This document shows positions 34,109 to 42,369 of a stretch of DNA of 64,000 nt, piece after piece. Each line of letters starts with the position of its first letter. The stretch's first letter is position 1. The notes beneath the pieces are model-generated. The model had not been told where the DNA came from, ran no database searches, and saw only the letters and a program-made list of their open reading frames with translations. The translations under genes were made by a program, and so were the position numbers. Origin of the DNA: Hymenobacter citatus (GTDB taxonomy: Bacteria > Bacteroidota > Bacteroidia > Cytophagales > Hymenobacteraceae); the NCBI RefSeq assembly GCF_014333615.1, contig NZ_JACSCY010000002.1:248001-312000 (forward strand), given 5' to 3'.

Positions 34109-35139
34109 AGCTGGTACTCGTGGCGCAGTAAAAACGTGGTGTCGCTGGCGAAGCGTACTTCTTTGCGTACTGAGTAGCGCTGGTCTGCTAGAAGTACCGT
34201 GTGGCGGATGGTAGCCGGGCGGTTATCGTCCTGCCCTTCCCCAACCAGCACAAGCTGCAACGTATGGCCCGGCAACTGTTGCTTGTGGTGCAGCTGCATC
34301 AACAGGCCATCCCACTCCATACGGGTGCCATCGGCGAGTATGCGCAGGTGGTCCGTACCAGCAACCGTTCGGCCATCTGGTTCGCGGTAGCTGTACTGTA
34401 GCCGCAGGTCTTGCGGGGCGGTTTGCGTGGCATGTAGCTGCGTAGCCAGCGTCACAAGCTGTTGGCTGCGGTAGTCGCGGTAGGTAAGGGTGCCGTGCCA
34501 ATCGGCATGGAGCAAGGGTTGCCAGTCGGCGGACGTGATGGTAGACAGCGGGCGGGCGAATTGAGCCGCGGCTGGTTGTGTGAAGAATACGACAAGCACA
34601 GAGGCGGCAGCTATAACCGCTTGCCGCGGGTGGCTGCCAGCGGCGGTGCGGGCCGAGCGGCGGGCCAGCCAATAATCGAACGAGTAGCGCCCGCCGCCGA
34701 TTGCTGCTATCAACACAAATGCCCAGAACAGCAGCTGTTGGTAATACATACCCACGATAAGTTCGGGCGATTCGTACCAGAAAAAAGCAATGATGAGAAA
34801 CTGAATGGCCAGTTGTGCCGCAGCTACCCGGGTGAAAAGGCCAGCCGCCACCAGCAAGCCGCCCACTAGCTCGCCCCAAATGGCTAGCACCGCCCAGAAG
34901 TAGGGCGAGGGGTAGGTGAAGCCCAGTTGCGCCACCTGCGCCACAAACCAGTCGGGAGCCGTGAGAGCCCCAGGCTGCCACAGAAGCTTGCTCAACTCGT
35001 TGGTAGAAGTAAAGTTGATGAGCTTCGACCAGCCCGCGCCAAGGGCAATGGAAACGCCCAGGTGCAGACGCAGGCAGAGGTAGGCGACATCGAGCGCGTG
35101 GCCGCCCAGCGGAGCGGTGGCAGGTAGGAGGGTTTTCAT
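34099..35139 (-). CDS. DoxX-type membrane protein with C-terminal soluble domain
   Basis: This is a 346-residue protein. The first half is DoxX-like with hydrophobic helices at about residues 16-36, 75-100, 105-125 and 128-148, including the family's WGELVGGLLVAAGLFTRVAA. A further hydrophobic stretch (about 175-195) leads to a strand-rich C-terminal half (about 200-346) that I do not recognise. It has RLQYSYREPDGRTVAGTDHLRI and ends in KEVRFASDTTFLLRHEYQLQR. DoxX proteins are inner-membrane proteins tied to redox or respiratory functions in some species. The C-terminal half probably lies in the periplasm; that placement is inferred. Confidence 0.75.
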   Translation of the reverse strand: MKTLLPATAPLGGHALDVAYLCLRLHLGVSIALGAGWSKLINFTSTNELSKLLWQPGALTAPDWFVAQVAQLGFTYPSPYFWAVLAIWGELVGGLLVAAGLFTRVAAAQLAIQFLIIAFFWYESPELIVGMYYQQLLFWAFVLIAAIGGGRYSFDYWLARRSARTAAGSHPRQAVIAAASVLVVFFTQPAAAQFARPLSTITSADWQPLLHADWHGTLTYRDYRSQQLVTLATQLHATQTAPQDLRLQYSYREPDGRTVAGTDHLRILADGTRMEWDGLLMQLHHKQQLPGHTLQLVLVGEGQDDNRPATIRHTVLLADQRYSVRKEVRFASDTTFLLRHEYQLQR

Positions 35140-35226
35140 GGGGATACGTTGAGGTGAAACGATAGGCCAAAAGAAGCCCCTAGCTCACCTCATGGCGCCC
35201 CGGTATATAACCTGGGACGTCCCAAT

Positions 35227-36546
35227 TTATAGATTGCGCCCTGCGGCTTCGCTGGGCGTGAGGCCGCGCAGCTTGCGAAACACGCGGTTGAAAGTGGATT
35301 TGGAATTGAAGCCCGACTCCAGCGCCACCGCCAGCAGCGTATAGTGCCGAAATCGGGCATCTTGCAGCCGCTGCTCGGCTTCTTGCACCCGATACTCGTT
35401 GACGAAGTCGTTGAAATTTTGCCCGCAGCCAGTGTTAATGACTTTCGAGAGCCACGAGGTATTGGTTCGGAGTTGCGCAGCCAGTTCGGCCAGGGTAAGC
35501 TCGGGCGCCAGGTAGGGCTGGGCAGCGCGCATGTGTAGCAGCAGGCGCTCGGTCCAGCGTTGCAGCTCCGGTGTGGCTTCGGCGAGAACTGGCGGCTGGC
35601 TTTCGGTTGGTGGCAGTGTCACGGCCGTGCCATGAGCGAGTGCACCAGGCACCTGCGCCATATCACTGGTTGCCACCGTTGGCGTCTGCGCCGGGGTAGG
35701 GATGGGCGCGGTATCGCCGGCAATTTCCGGCAGAGTCGGGTCTGGCTGAAAGTGCAGCGGAGCCGTGAGACGGTGGTGGGTGAGCAGGCCGGCAATGCTG
35801 AGGTAGTATAACAGAATGCCGGTGAAGAGGTAATCATACCAGGCCTGGTAGTAGCTGAGCGTGGCAATAGCTGCATTCACCACTGCAAACCCACAGGCCA
35901 TGCCTACCGCTATAGGCACGGCCACCACCACGTTGCGCAGCCACACAAAGCGAATGCGCTCCGTATCGGAAAAGTTGTTATTAAGGTACTGACGATACGC
36001 CCGGTAGTCGCGCAACGTCAGCAAGGCGTAGCCCGCAACGGATGCGTAGCCCAGCAGCTCAGCCCAGGTAGTAACGCGCACGGTATCGAGCCAGGTCAGC
36101 CAGGTACCCTTCGTGCCAAAGTGCTCGGGTAGGAGTAGGCCCAGCGCAAGGTGCTGCCAAACAATATCGTGCAAAAACAGCAGCAGGCACCACCCCAGAT
36201 ACAGCAGCGCCGGCACAAAGTGCCAGCCATCGGCGCGACGAAAGCGAAAGTCCTGGTTGGTGAGGCTGCGGAAGTAGAAATACAGCACCGGTCCGACGGT
36301 CAGCCAGTTGTTGAACGGAAAATAGAACATGAAGGTGCTGAACGCATTATGCGCGTCGTACCACCCCGCAAACCCCAGCATCCACTGCGCCACCCGAGCC
36401 GTGCTCAGCAGCAAGAGCACCGCCAGCCAGCTATCGGCCGGCGTGCCGTGCTGCCGGCCCCGCGTGAGCAGCACCACGCTCACCACCAGCCCTTGCACAA
36501 AGAAGGGTAGGAGCAGCGCGCTATAGGCGTTGAAAATGAATGGCAT
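35227..36546 (-). CDS. AraC-family regulator with multi-spanning membrane N-terminus
   Basis: This 439-residue protein has about seven hydrophobic segments in residues 8-260 (7TM-type sensor part), a Pro/Thr-rich linker (about 270-320) and a C-terminal AraC DNA-binding domain (about 335-437). The domain has two helix-turn-helix motifs, LTLAELAAQLRTNTSWLSKVIN and YTLLAVALESGFNSKSTFNRVFRKLRGLTPSEA. Such membrane-tethered AraC proteins are common in Bacteroidota and probably sense an outside signal directly. The target genes are not evident; the DoxX gene lies directly downstream (87-base gap). Confidence 0.9.
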   Translation of the reverse strand: MPFIFNAYSALLLPFFVQGLVVSVVLLTRGRQHGTPADSWLAVLLLLSTARVAQWMLGFAGWYDAHNAFSTFMFYFPFNNWLTVGPVLYFYFRSLTNQDFRFRRADGWHFVPALLYLGWCLLLFLHDIVWQHLALGLLLPEHFGTKGTWLTWLDTVRVTTWAELLGYASVAGYALLTLRDYRAYRQYLNNNFSDTERIRFVWLRNVVVAVPIAVGMACGFAVVNAAIATLSYYQAWYDYLFTGILLYYLSIAGLLTHHRLTAPLHFQPDPTLPEIAGDTAPIPTPAQTPTVATSDMAQVPGALAHGTAVTLPPTESQPPVLAEATPELQRWTERLLLHMRAAQPYLAPELTLAELAAQLRTNTSWLSKVINTGCGQNFNDFVNEYRVQEAEQRLQDARFRHYTLLAVALESGFNSKSTFNRVFRKLRGLTPSEAAGRNL

Positions 36547-36601
36547 AGCCCCAAAGGACGACGCTAGCTAGCGTCTTTGCAAGCGCCGTATGCGGCAAAA
36601 C

Positions 36602-36640
36602 AAAAACGGTTACGCCGAGCACTGCTCAGCATAACCGTTT
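36602..36640 (-). terminator. Terminator after the copper-binding gene
   Basis: On the minus strand an imperfect stem of about 17 bp (36604-36621 with 36623-36640) is followed by GTTTTTG. It lies about 27 bases after the stop of the four-helix protein gene. Confidence 0.65.
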
Positions 36641-36666
36641 CAACGTCTGGTATGGAAAAGGGGGTG

Positions 36667-37023
36667 CTACGCGGCAGCGTACTGCTTGCAGGCATCCACG
36701 CAAGCCTGGCAGGCCTCGGCGCAGTGCTTGCAGTGGTCGGCTTCGTGCTGACCGCACTCGTCGGCGCACTTCTGGCAGATTTCGATGCACTCTTTGATGA
36801 CGTGCTTGGCGTGGTCGGAGTTGCGGGCGATGAAGGCGGCGGTGAGGCGGCAGATGTCGGCGCAGTCGCGGTCCAGCTCGATGCAGGGCACCATCATCTG
36901 GATGTTGTCTTCGTGCAGGCAGGCGTCGGAGCACATTTCGCAGGCTACGATGCAGCGGCTGAGCGCATCGAGGACAGCTTGATTCTTTTGCAGATTGGCA
37001 ATGGAGGCGGGAACGTGACCCAT
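36667..37023 (-). CDS. Four-helix bundle copper-binding protein (Csp/YhjQ type)
   Basis: This 118-residue all-helical protein carries cysteines regularly spaced to line the core of a four-helix bundle. The Cys pattern includes RCIVACEMCSDACL, PCIELDRDCADICRL, ECIEICQKCADECG and HCKHCAEACQACVDACK, with a His-rich stretch (QHEADHCKH). This matches the DUF326 / copper storage protein family, which binds many Cu(I) ions. There is no signal peptide, so a cytoplasmic copper store is likely. A hairpin with T run lies in the 5' region (37048-37082), a possible regulatory element. It is divergent from recQ. Confidence 0.88.
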   Translation of the reverse strand: MGHVPASIANLQKNQAVLDALSRCIVACEMCSDACLHEDNIQMMVPCIELDRDCADICRLTAAFIARNSDHAKHVIKECIEICQKCADECGQHEADHCKHCAEACQACVDACKQYAAA

Positions 37024-37047
37024 AGGAGGAGAGCTTTAAAATGAATG

Positions 37048-37082
37048 AAAAAAGGCGGCGCAGATTGCCCGGCGCCTTTTTT
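37048..37082. promoter_or_regulatory. Hairpin with A/T runs between the copper gene and recQ
   Basis: AAAAAAGGCG (37048-37057) pairs perfectly with CGCCTTTTTT (37073-37082), so on either strand it looks like an intrinsic terminator. Its position in the leader of the copper-binding gene (25-59 bases upstream of the ATG) suggests an attenuator rather than a gene end. That is a guess from position. Confidence 0.4.
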
Positions 37083-37201
37083 GTATACGCAGGGTAGGGG
37101 TAGGACGCCGGTGCAGAATTGTGCGGGATGTGTGCACGATTTCCGCGCCTATCCGGTTTACATAAGCTGCAATTCCCGCCAAATCGCCGTATTTTTACCC
37201 A

Positions 37202-39433
37202 ATGCTATTCACCCCCGAACCGCTCGCCCCTACCCTCGACTCAGCCCGCCGCGTGCTGAAGCAATACTACGGCTACGACCAGTTTCGGCCCATGCAAGGC
37301 CAGATTATCGAGTCGATACTGGGCGGGCAGGATACGGTGGTGCTCATGCCCACGGGTGGTGGTAAGTCGGTGTGCTTCCAGGTGCCGGCCGTGGTGCAGG
37401 CCGGCGTATGCGTGGTGGTGTCGCCGCTGATTGCCCTGATGAAGGACCAAGTAGAAGCACTGAAAGCTAACGGCATTCCAGCCGCCTACATCAATAGTAG
37501 CGTGGGCCTGAGCGAGCAGCAAAGCATCACCTCCGACTGCTATAACGGCGCTCTAAAGCTGCTGTACGTTTCGCCGGAAAAACTGCTGTCGGAAGGCTTT
37601 TTGACTTTTCTGCAACGCCTCAAAGTCAGCATGTTTGCTATAGACGAGGCGCACTGCATCTCCTCGTGGGGCCACGACTTCCGGCCCGAGTACACGCAGC
37701 TGCGTGTGCTGCGCGAGCAGTTTCCGCAGGTGCCCATCATTGCCCTCACCGCCACCGCCGACCGCCTCACGCAGCGCGACATCCAGCAGCAGCTGCGCCT
37801 GAACCAGCCGCAGGTGTTCTTGTCCTCGTTCGACCGCCCCAACATCAACCTCATTGTACGGCCCGGCCAAAACCGGGTAGGGGGTGTGCTGGAGTTCATT
37901 GAGCGCCACCCCGGCGAGGCGGGTATCATTTACTGCCTCTCGCGCAAGCAGTGCGAAACGGTGGCCGGCAAGCTCAAGGAGAAAGGCATCCGGGCCAACC
38001 ACTACCACGCCGGCCTCACGCCCAACCAGCGCGCCAGCGTGCAGGAAGCCTTCCTGCGCGACGATTTGCAGGTGATTGTGGCCACCATTGCCTTCGGTAT
38101 GGGCATCGACAAGAGCAACGTGCGTTGGGTGATTCACTACAACCTGCCCAAGAATATTGAGGGCTACTACCAGGAAATAGGCCGCGCCGGGCGCGATGGC
38201 GCGCCGGCCACGGCGGTATTGTTCTATAGCTTCGGCGACGTGATGAGCCTGCGCGACATGCTCTCCAAGGACGATCCGCGCCTCACGCAGCTCAACCTCA
38301 CCAAGCTGGAACGCATGCAGCAGTTTGCCGAAGCGGCCTCCTGCCGGCGCAAAATTCTGCTCAACTATTTCAGCGAAACCCTACCCCAGGACTGCGGCAA
38401 CTGCGACATTTGTCGCAACCCACCCACTACCTTCGATGGTACGCTACTGGCCCAGAAGGCCTTGTCGGCGGTGGTGCGCATGCGCGAGCGGGCCAGCATT
38501 GGCTTGCTCATCGACGTGCTGCGCGGCATGCGCAACCAAGCGGTGCTCAGCGGCGGCTACGACCAGATCAAAACCTACGGCGCCGGTGCCGACCTGCCCT
38601 ACCTCGACTGGTACAGCTACATCCATCAGATGCTGAACGATGGCCTGCTCTATATTGCCTACGAGGAAGGCTACGCGCTAAAAATCACGGAATTGGGCAA
38701 GGAAGTGCTGCAAGGGCAGCGCCAAGTGCCCATGAAGCAGTTCAAGCCCGCCGAAAAGGCTGTGAAAGGCAAGAAGGCTCCCCGCGAGGCCACGCCCGTG
38801 GCTGCCACACCCGAAGCCCGACTGTTCGAGGCCCTGCGTACCCTGCGCAAGCAGCTAGCCGATGAGCAAAACGTGCCGCCCTACGTTATCTTCACCGACA
38901 CCACGCTCCAGGAAATGGCCGTGGAGAAGCCCGTGACGCGCACGGCCATGCTGGGCATTTCGGGGGTAGGCATGAAGAAGTTCGAGAACTACGGCGAGGC
39001 ATTCATCCGGGAAATCCTGGCGCACGGCGGCGTGCCCAGCCCCGACGATGCCGAGGACACCATTGACTCGGATGATACGGTAGGTAGTCGTCCGCGCCGC
39101 CGCGAGGAGAAAGACAAAGAGGGCCCCAACGATACCCAGCAGGCTACCTTCCAGCTGCACCGCATGGGCCTTAGTCCCGAGGCCATTGCCGAGCGCCGCA
39201 ACATGGCCGTGTCTACCATTCAGGGGCACCTGTTTACGGCCTACACCAAGGGCCTAGACCTGCGCCTACAAGACTTCTTCACGCCCGACCAGTTCGCCGA
39301 AATCCAGCTCGGCATCGACCAGCTCGGTGGCGCGCCCGCTCTGCGCGACCTGTTCGACCACCTGCGCGAGAAATATGACTATTTCACGCTGCGGCTGGCT
39401 TCGGCGTATAATAAGAAGCTACGCGGGGAGTAG
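37202..39433 (+). CDS. recQ: ATP-dependent DNA helicase RecQ
   Basis: This 743-residue 3'-5' DNA helicase acts in recombination repair. Walker A is MPTGGGKS (residues 49-56). The DEAH box is in AIDEAHCISSWGHDFRP (about residue 146). The helicase C domain has IYCLSRKQCE and QEIGRAGRDG. The RecQ zinc-binding region has CRRKILLNYF and CGNCDIC, and an RQC winged helix follows. An HRDC domain starts near residue 540 (EARLFEALRTLRKQLA), then comes a C-terminal helix-turn-helix (LHRMGLSPEAIAERRNMAVSTIQGHL). Just past its stop, 36 bases including the last 11 codons and the stop are exactly repeated in tandem. Confidence 0.95.
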   Translation: MLFTPEPLAPTLDSARRVLKQYYGYDQFRPMQGQIIESILGGQDTVVLMPTGGGKSVCFQVPAVVQAGVCVVVSPLIALMKDQVEALKANGIPAAYINSSVGLSEQQSITSDCYNGALKLLYVSPEKLLSEGFLTFLQRLKVSMFAIDEAHCISSWGHDFRPEYTQLRVLREQFPQVPIIALTATADRLTQRDIQQQLRLNQPQVFLSSFDRPNINLIVRPGQNRVGGVLEFIERHPGEAGIIYCLSRKQCETVAGKLKEKGIRANHYHAGLTPNQRASVQEAFLRDDLQVIVATIAFGMGIDKSNVRWVIHYNLPKNIEGYYQEIGRAGRDGAPATAVLFYSFGDVMSLRDMLSKDDPRLTQLNLTKLERMQQFAEAASCRRKILLNYFSETLPQDCGNCDICRNPPTTFDGTLLAQKALSAVVRMRERASIGLLIDVLRGMRNQAVLSGGYDQIKTYGAGADLPYLDWYSYIHQMLNDGLLYIAYEEGYALKITELGKEVLQGQRQVPMKQFKPAEKAVKGKKAPREATPVAATPEARLFEALRTLRKQLADEQNVPPYVIFTDTTLQEMAVEKPVTRTAMLGISGVGMKKFENYGEAFIREILAHGGVPSPDDAEDTIDSDDTVGSRPRRREEKDKEGPNDTQQATFQLHRMGLSPEAIAERRNMAVSTIQGHLFTAYTKGLDLRLQDFFTPDQFAEIQLGIDQLGGAPALRDLFDHLREKYDYFTLRLASAYNKKLRGE

Positions 39434-39471
39434 GATTCGGCGTATAATAAGAAGCTACGCGGGGAGTAGGA
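39400..39471. repeat. Exact tandem duplication of 36 bp at the 3' end of recQ
   Basis: 39400-39435 and 39436-39471 are identical. The first copy contains the real recQ stop, so the second is non-coding. The unit is a multiple of three and would have kept the frame, but the stop lies in copy 1, so the protein is unchanged. Confidence 0.95.
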
Positions 39472-39487
39472 TATACTTGTAATTTAA

Positions 39488-39521
39488 ACCGTCATGCTGA
39501 GCGGAGTCGAAGCATGACGGT
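39488..39521. repeat. Short inverted repeat, GTCATGCTGAGC type (solo)
   Basis: ACCGTCATGCT pairs with AGCATGACGGT over 11 bp around a 12-base centre GAGCGGAGTCGA. It looks like a half or internally deleted form of the longer elements (e.g. 56842-56948): the two ends are present but the central GCATCTCGCGTGCT arms are missing. Confidence 0.8.
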
Positions 39522-39539
39522 CGTTCTGCGCAGAATAGC

Positions 39540-40247
39540 CTACCGCTTCCGCCACGCCACTGCTACCACCGCGCCCAGTGCCAGCAGCGAGCCGGTAGCC
39601 ACGCGCCGCCAGCGCCGCGTGGCCGGCGACTCGTAGGCGGGGCCGCCGGTTAGCTCGGCCGTTACGGCGTTCAAGGACTTCACTTTGGCGGCAAAATCGC
39701 CCCGGATCTGCCCGCGGATGACGGTCATTTGCTGCAGCACCGTGTCCAGCTCGTCGGGTAGGGTTTCTTCCAGCATGGCGCGCAGGCGCTTGGCTACCGT
39801 GGGCGACTTGCCATTGGTGGAAATAGCAATTTTCAAATCGCCCTTTTGCACCACCGACGACAGGTAGAAGTCACACTCGGCGGGCGTGTCGGCTACGTTA
39901 GTGAGCAGGCCGCGGGCCGTGGCGGCAGCTTTGATGCGGCGGTGCAGCACGGGGTCGTCGGTGGCGGCAAAAACGAAATCGTGGTTTTCTAAGTCTGTTT
40001 CCTGGAAGGGCCGCTCGTGGAGGCGGATGCGGGGGTAGGGCGCCGCCAGGGTGCGTAAGGCAGGGGAAATCCAGGTGGCAACTACCGTTACAGCCGTGGC
40101 CGGGCTGCTGCGCAAGATGGCCGTCAGCTTTTCCAGACCCACGTTGCCGCCGCCCACCAGCAGTACCCGAAACTGCTCCAACTTCAAAAAGACCGGAAAG
40201 AGTGGGTTGAAACCGGCGGGAGTAGGGGTAGGAGAGGACATCGACAT
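39540..40247 (-). CDS. Siroheme synthase N-terminal type: precorrin-2 dehydrogenase / sirohydrochlorin ferrochelatase
   Basis: This 235-residue protein acts in siroheme synthesis, oxidising precorrin-2 with NAD. The Rossmann motif RVLLVGGGNVGLEKLTAIL (about residues 27-45) and FVFAATDDPVLHRRI lead to ADTPAECDFYLSSVVQKGDLKIAISTNGKSPTVAKRLR, typical of the CysG-N/Met8p family. The methyltransferase half of CysG is absent, so it is the stand-alone form. The C-terminus has a hydrophobic helix (about 215-233) with a basic end, which suggests membrane anchoring and is unusual. The start could be either of two ATG codons 6 bases apart. Confidence 0.9.
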   Translation of the reverse strand: MSMSSPTPTPAGFNPLFPVFLKLEQFRVLLVGGGNVGLEKLTAILRSSPATAVTVVATWISPALRTLAAPYPRIRLHERPFQETDLENHDFVFAATDDPVLHRRIKAAATARGLLTNVADTPAECDFYLSSVVQKGDLKIAISTNGKSPTVAKRLRAMLEETLPDELDTVLQQMTVIRGQIRGDFAAKVKSLNAVTAELTGGPAYESPATRRWRRVATGSLLALGAVVAVAWRKR

Positions 40248-40545
40248 ATATTAGGTAGAGGGGTGCTAGAGCGAAGAATGAGGCGAAAATAGGAGTGCGA
40301 ACCGGGATGCCAGCGCCACATACTATGACTCCGGAAGTGCCAATTGCATACAAATGTTTAGCACAGAAGAAGATACTTCTCTTCAAAGGGAAGTATAAGT
40401 GAGGAATTTTGTGGGTAGAAAGGCAGAAGGTCAAAAAATAATAGCAAAAAATTTAGCTAATTGAATTAGTATTCGCGTAAGCACGTTCGTACTTTCGTGA
40501 GCCGGTGCTTTACCGATGCAGCCATTTCCCCGGCTCCCTACTCCG

Positions 40546-41352
40546 ATGATCAATACGAACTTAAAATTCTGGCGGCGCGAACTTGGCCTGACGCAGGCCC
40601 AGATGGCCGAGAAACTAGGTATCAAACGCTCCCTGGTGGGTGCCTACGAAGAAGGCCGCGCCGAGCCTAAGCTCCTGACGCTGGTGAACATGGCCCGCCT
40701 ATTCGGCATCACGCTCGATGCGCTGGTGACGACCGACTTCAGTAAGAAGCGCAACGCCAAGGCTGCTATTTTGCAGATGCAGGCCCAGAAAAGCACCGAC
40801 CCCACGCCTACCCGCCCCGGTGGCGCCCTGCGTGTGCTGGCGCTGACTGTTGATAAAGAGGAAAACGAAAACATCGAGTTGGTGCCCCAAAAAGCCGCTG
40901 CCGGCTACCTCAACGGCTACGCCGACCCCGAATACCTCGAAGAGCTGCCCAAGTTCCGCCTGCCTATGCTGGGCACGGGCGGCACCTACCGCGCCTTCGA
41001 AATTGCCGGCGACTCCATGCTTCCTATTGCCTCCGGCACTGTGATTGTGGGCCGCTATGTAGATGACTGGCTGACGCTGAAGGACGGTACGCCTTGCATC
41101 GTGGTCAGCTCCAAGGAGGGCATCGTGTTCAAACGCGTGTTCAACCGCCTCAAAGACGGCGCTATGTTGGCTCTGCACTCCGATAACCCCGTGTACTCGC
41201 CCTACGAAATCAGCGTGGAGGACGTGGTGGAAATCTGGGAGGCTAAGGCCTACATCAGCAGCACGTTCCCCATTGCTGACCTGTCGCTGACCCGCCTGGC
41301 CAGCATTGTGCTGGACTTGCAGCAGCAAGTAAGCACGCTGAAAAAGGCGTAG
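40546..41352 (+). CDS. XRE-family regulator with S24 (LexA-like) peptidase domain
   Basis: The 268-residue protein has an N-terminal helix-turn-helix (residues 2-60, FWRRELGLTQAQMAEKLGIKRSLVGAYEEGRAEP). A linker of about 60 residues with an extra Pro/Thr stretch follows, then a C-terminal S24 peptidase/dimerisation domain. The domain has the nucleophile in EIAGDSMLPIASGTVIVGRYV and the general base Lys in GIVFKRVFNRLKDG. It resembles phage-repressor-like regulators such as LexA/CI, which may self-cleave on a RecA signal. No phage genes are nearby. The ATG at 40546 is preferred to the one at 40516. A terminator follows at 41397-41434. Confidence 0.9.
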   Translation: MINTNLKFWRRELGLTQAQMAEKLGIKRSLVGAYEEGRAEPKLLTLVNMARLFGITLDALVTTDFSKKRNAKAAILQMQAQKSTDPTPTRPGGALRVLALTVDKEENENIELVPQKAAAGYLNGYADPEYLEELPKFRLPMLGTGGTYRAFEIAGDSMLPIASGTVIVGRYVDDWLTLKDGTPCIVVSSKEGIVFKRVFNRLKDGAMLALHSDNPVYSPYEISVEDVVEIWEAKAYISSTFPIADLSLTRLASIVLDLQQQVSTLKKA

Positions 41353-41396
41353 CCTACCTGTGGTTCCGAGCCTGGCGAGGAATGACAAATCGTTTC

Positions 41397-41434
41397 AAAA
41401 AGCCTCACTAGCCTTGTCGCTGGTGAGGCTTTTT
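41397..41434 (+). terminator. Terminator after the XRE/S24 gene
   Basis: A stem AAAAAGCCTCAC / GTGAGGCTTTTT (41397-41408 with 41423-41434) with a further short internal pairing and a T run. It starts 44 bases after the stop codon. Confidence 0.75.
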
Positions 41435-41493
41435 GGTGTATGGGTGGGAAGTACATTGCCCGCGCACTTTCAACTTCCCAGCCCTACCCTGCG

Positions 41494-41501
41494 TATGTTT
41501 G
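41494..41501 (+). promoter_or_regulatory. -7 box (TATGTTTG) of the pirin gene
   Basis: TATGTTTG matches TAnnTTTG and lies 28 bases before the ATG at 41530. A clear -33 TTTG is not present. Confidence 0.4.
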
Positions 41502-41529
41502 ACCAACTTTTGGTTTGACTTCTACCCCT

Positions 41530-42249
41530 ATGCTAACATACATTCCTGCCATCAAACGCCATCATGCCGCGCCGGTTGCCTGGCTCAATAGCTACTTCCT
41601 GTTCAGCTTTGCGGATTACTACGACCCAAAGAATATCCATTTCGGGCCGTTGCGGGTGTTCAATGACGATACGGTTCAGGCAAAATCGGGCTTCCCACAA
41701 CATCCACATTCCGAAATGGAAATTGTGACGCTAGTGCTGGAAGGCGAAGTAGCTCATGAGGATACAATGGGCAATAAAACGCTTATACAAAAAGGGGAAG
41801 TGCAGCGTATGACGGCTGGCACCGGCATTGCGCACTCCGAATTCAACCACACTGATAAGCCGCTGCATATCTACCAGCTGTGGTTCTTGCCAAACCAGAA
41901 AGGACTTGCACCCAGCTACGAGCAGAAAGACATAGACTTTTTGAGTCACAAAAACGAACTGATTCCGCTGGTAACGGGACAGCGCGTGCTGGAGGACGTG
42001 GTGTATATGAACTCCAATACCACCGTGTATTGGGCCAATCTGCGCGAGGACAAGGAAATCGAGTTCAAGACCTTCCCCATCCGCAACACGTTTGTGTACG
42101 TGAAAGAAGGTACGATTTTTATCAACGGCTCCGAAATTGGCCCCAACGACCAAGCCCGCCTGACCGACGAAAACGTGGTGCACATTCGCGCCGAAAAAGA
42201 TTCGCAGTTTATTCTGATTGATCTACCAGCCACAGAGGCGAATTACTAA
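41530..42249 (+). CDS. Pirin-family protein
   Basis: This 239-residue bicupin starts TYIPAIKRHHAAPVAWLNSYFLFSFADYYDP. The N-terminal cupin has the metal-binding pattern HPHSEMEIVTLVLEG (two His and a Glu) and an IAHSEFN segment with another His. Pirins are iron-binding cytoplasmic proteins, some with quercetin 2,3-dioxygenase activity and some with regulatory roles; this one cannot be assigned a substrate. The ATG at 41530 is used; a TTG at 41515 is possible. The stop codon lies inside the stem of a long inverted repeat (42244-42299). Confidence 0.93.
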   Translation: MLTYIPAIKRHHAAPVAWLNSYFLFSFADYYDPKNIHFGPLRVFNDDTVQAKSGFPQHPHSEMEIVTLVLEGEVAHEDTMGNKTLIQKGEVQRMTAGTGIAHSEFNHTDKPLHIYQLWFLPNQKGLAPSYEQKDIDFLSHKNELIPLVTGQRVLEDVVYMNSNTTVYWANLREDKEIEFKTFPIRNTFVYVKEGTIFINGSEIGPNDQARLTDENVVHIRAEKDSQFILIDLPATEANY

Positions 42250-42299
42250 AGAATAGTGTAGGGCGGATTGCAAAGTCCGCCCTACACTATTCTTTAGTA
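42244..42299. repeat. 24-bp inverted repeat spanning the pirin stop codon
   Basis: The arms 42244-42267 and 42276-42299 are exact reverse complements with an 8-base loop TTGCAAAG. The arm TACTAAAGAATAG... includes the pirin stop (42247-42249). The inner GGCGGA-TTGCAAAG-TCCGCC motif resembles a shorter palindrome (GCGAACTGCAAAGTTCGC) at about 18971-18988. Confidence 0.85.
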
Positions 42300-42369
42300 G
42301 CTGCGCGGAGCTGTCGTTTATCTCAAAGGCGTGCTGCTCCCTACAGCACTGCGAGAAAATAGGCATAGG

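Noticed and set aside
40546..41352. Prophage repressor marking a prophage
   Set aside because: The XRE/S24 gene resembles phage repressors, but no integrase, structural or lysis genes are nearby.
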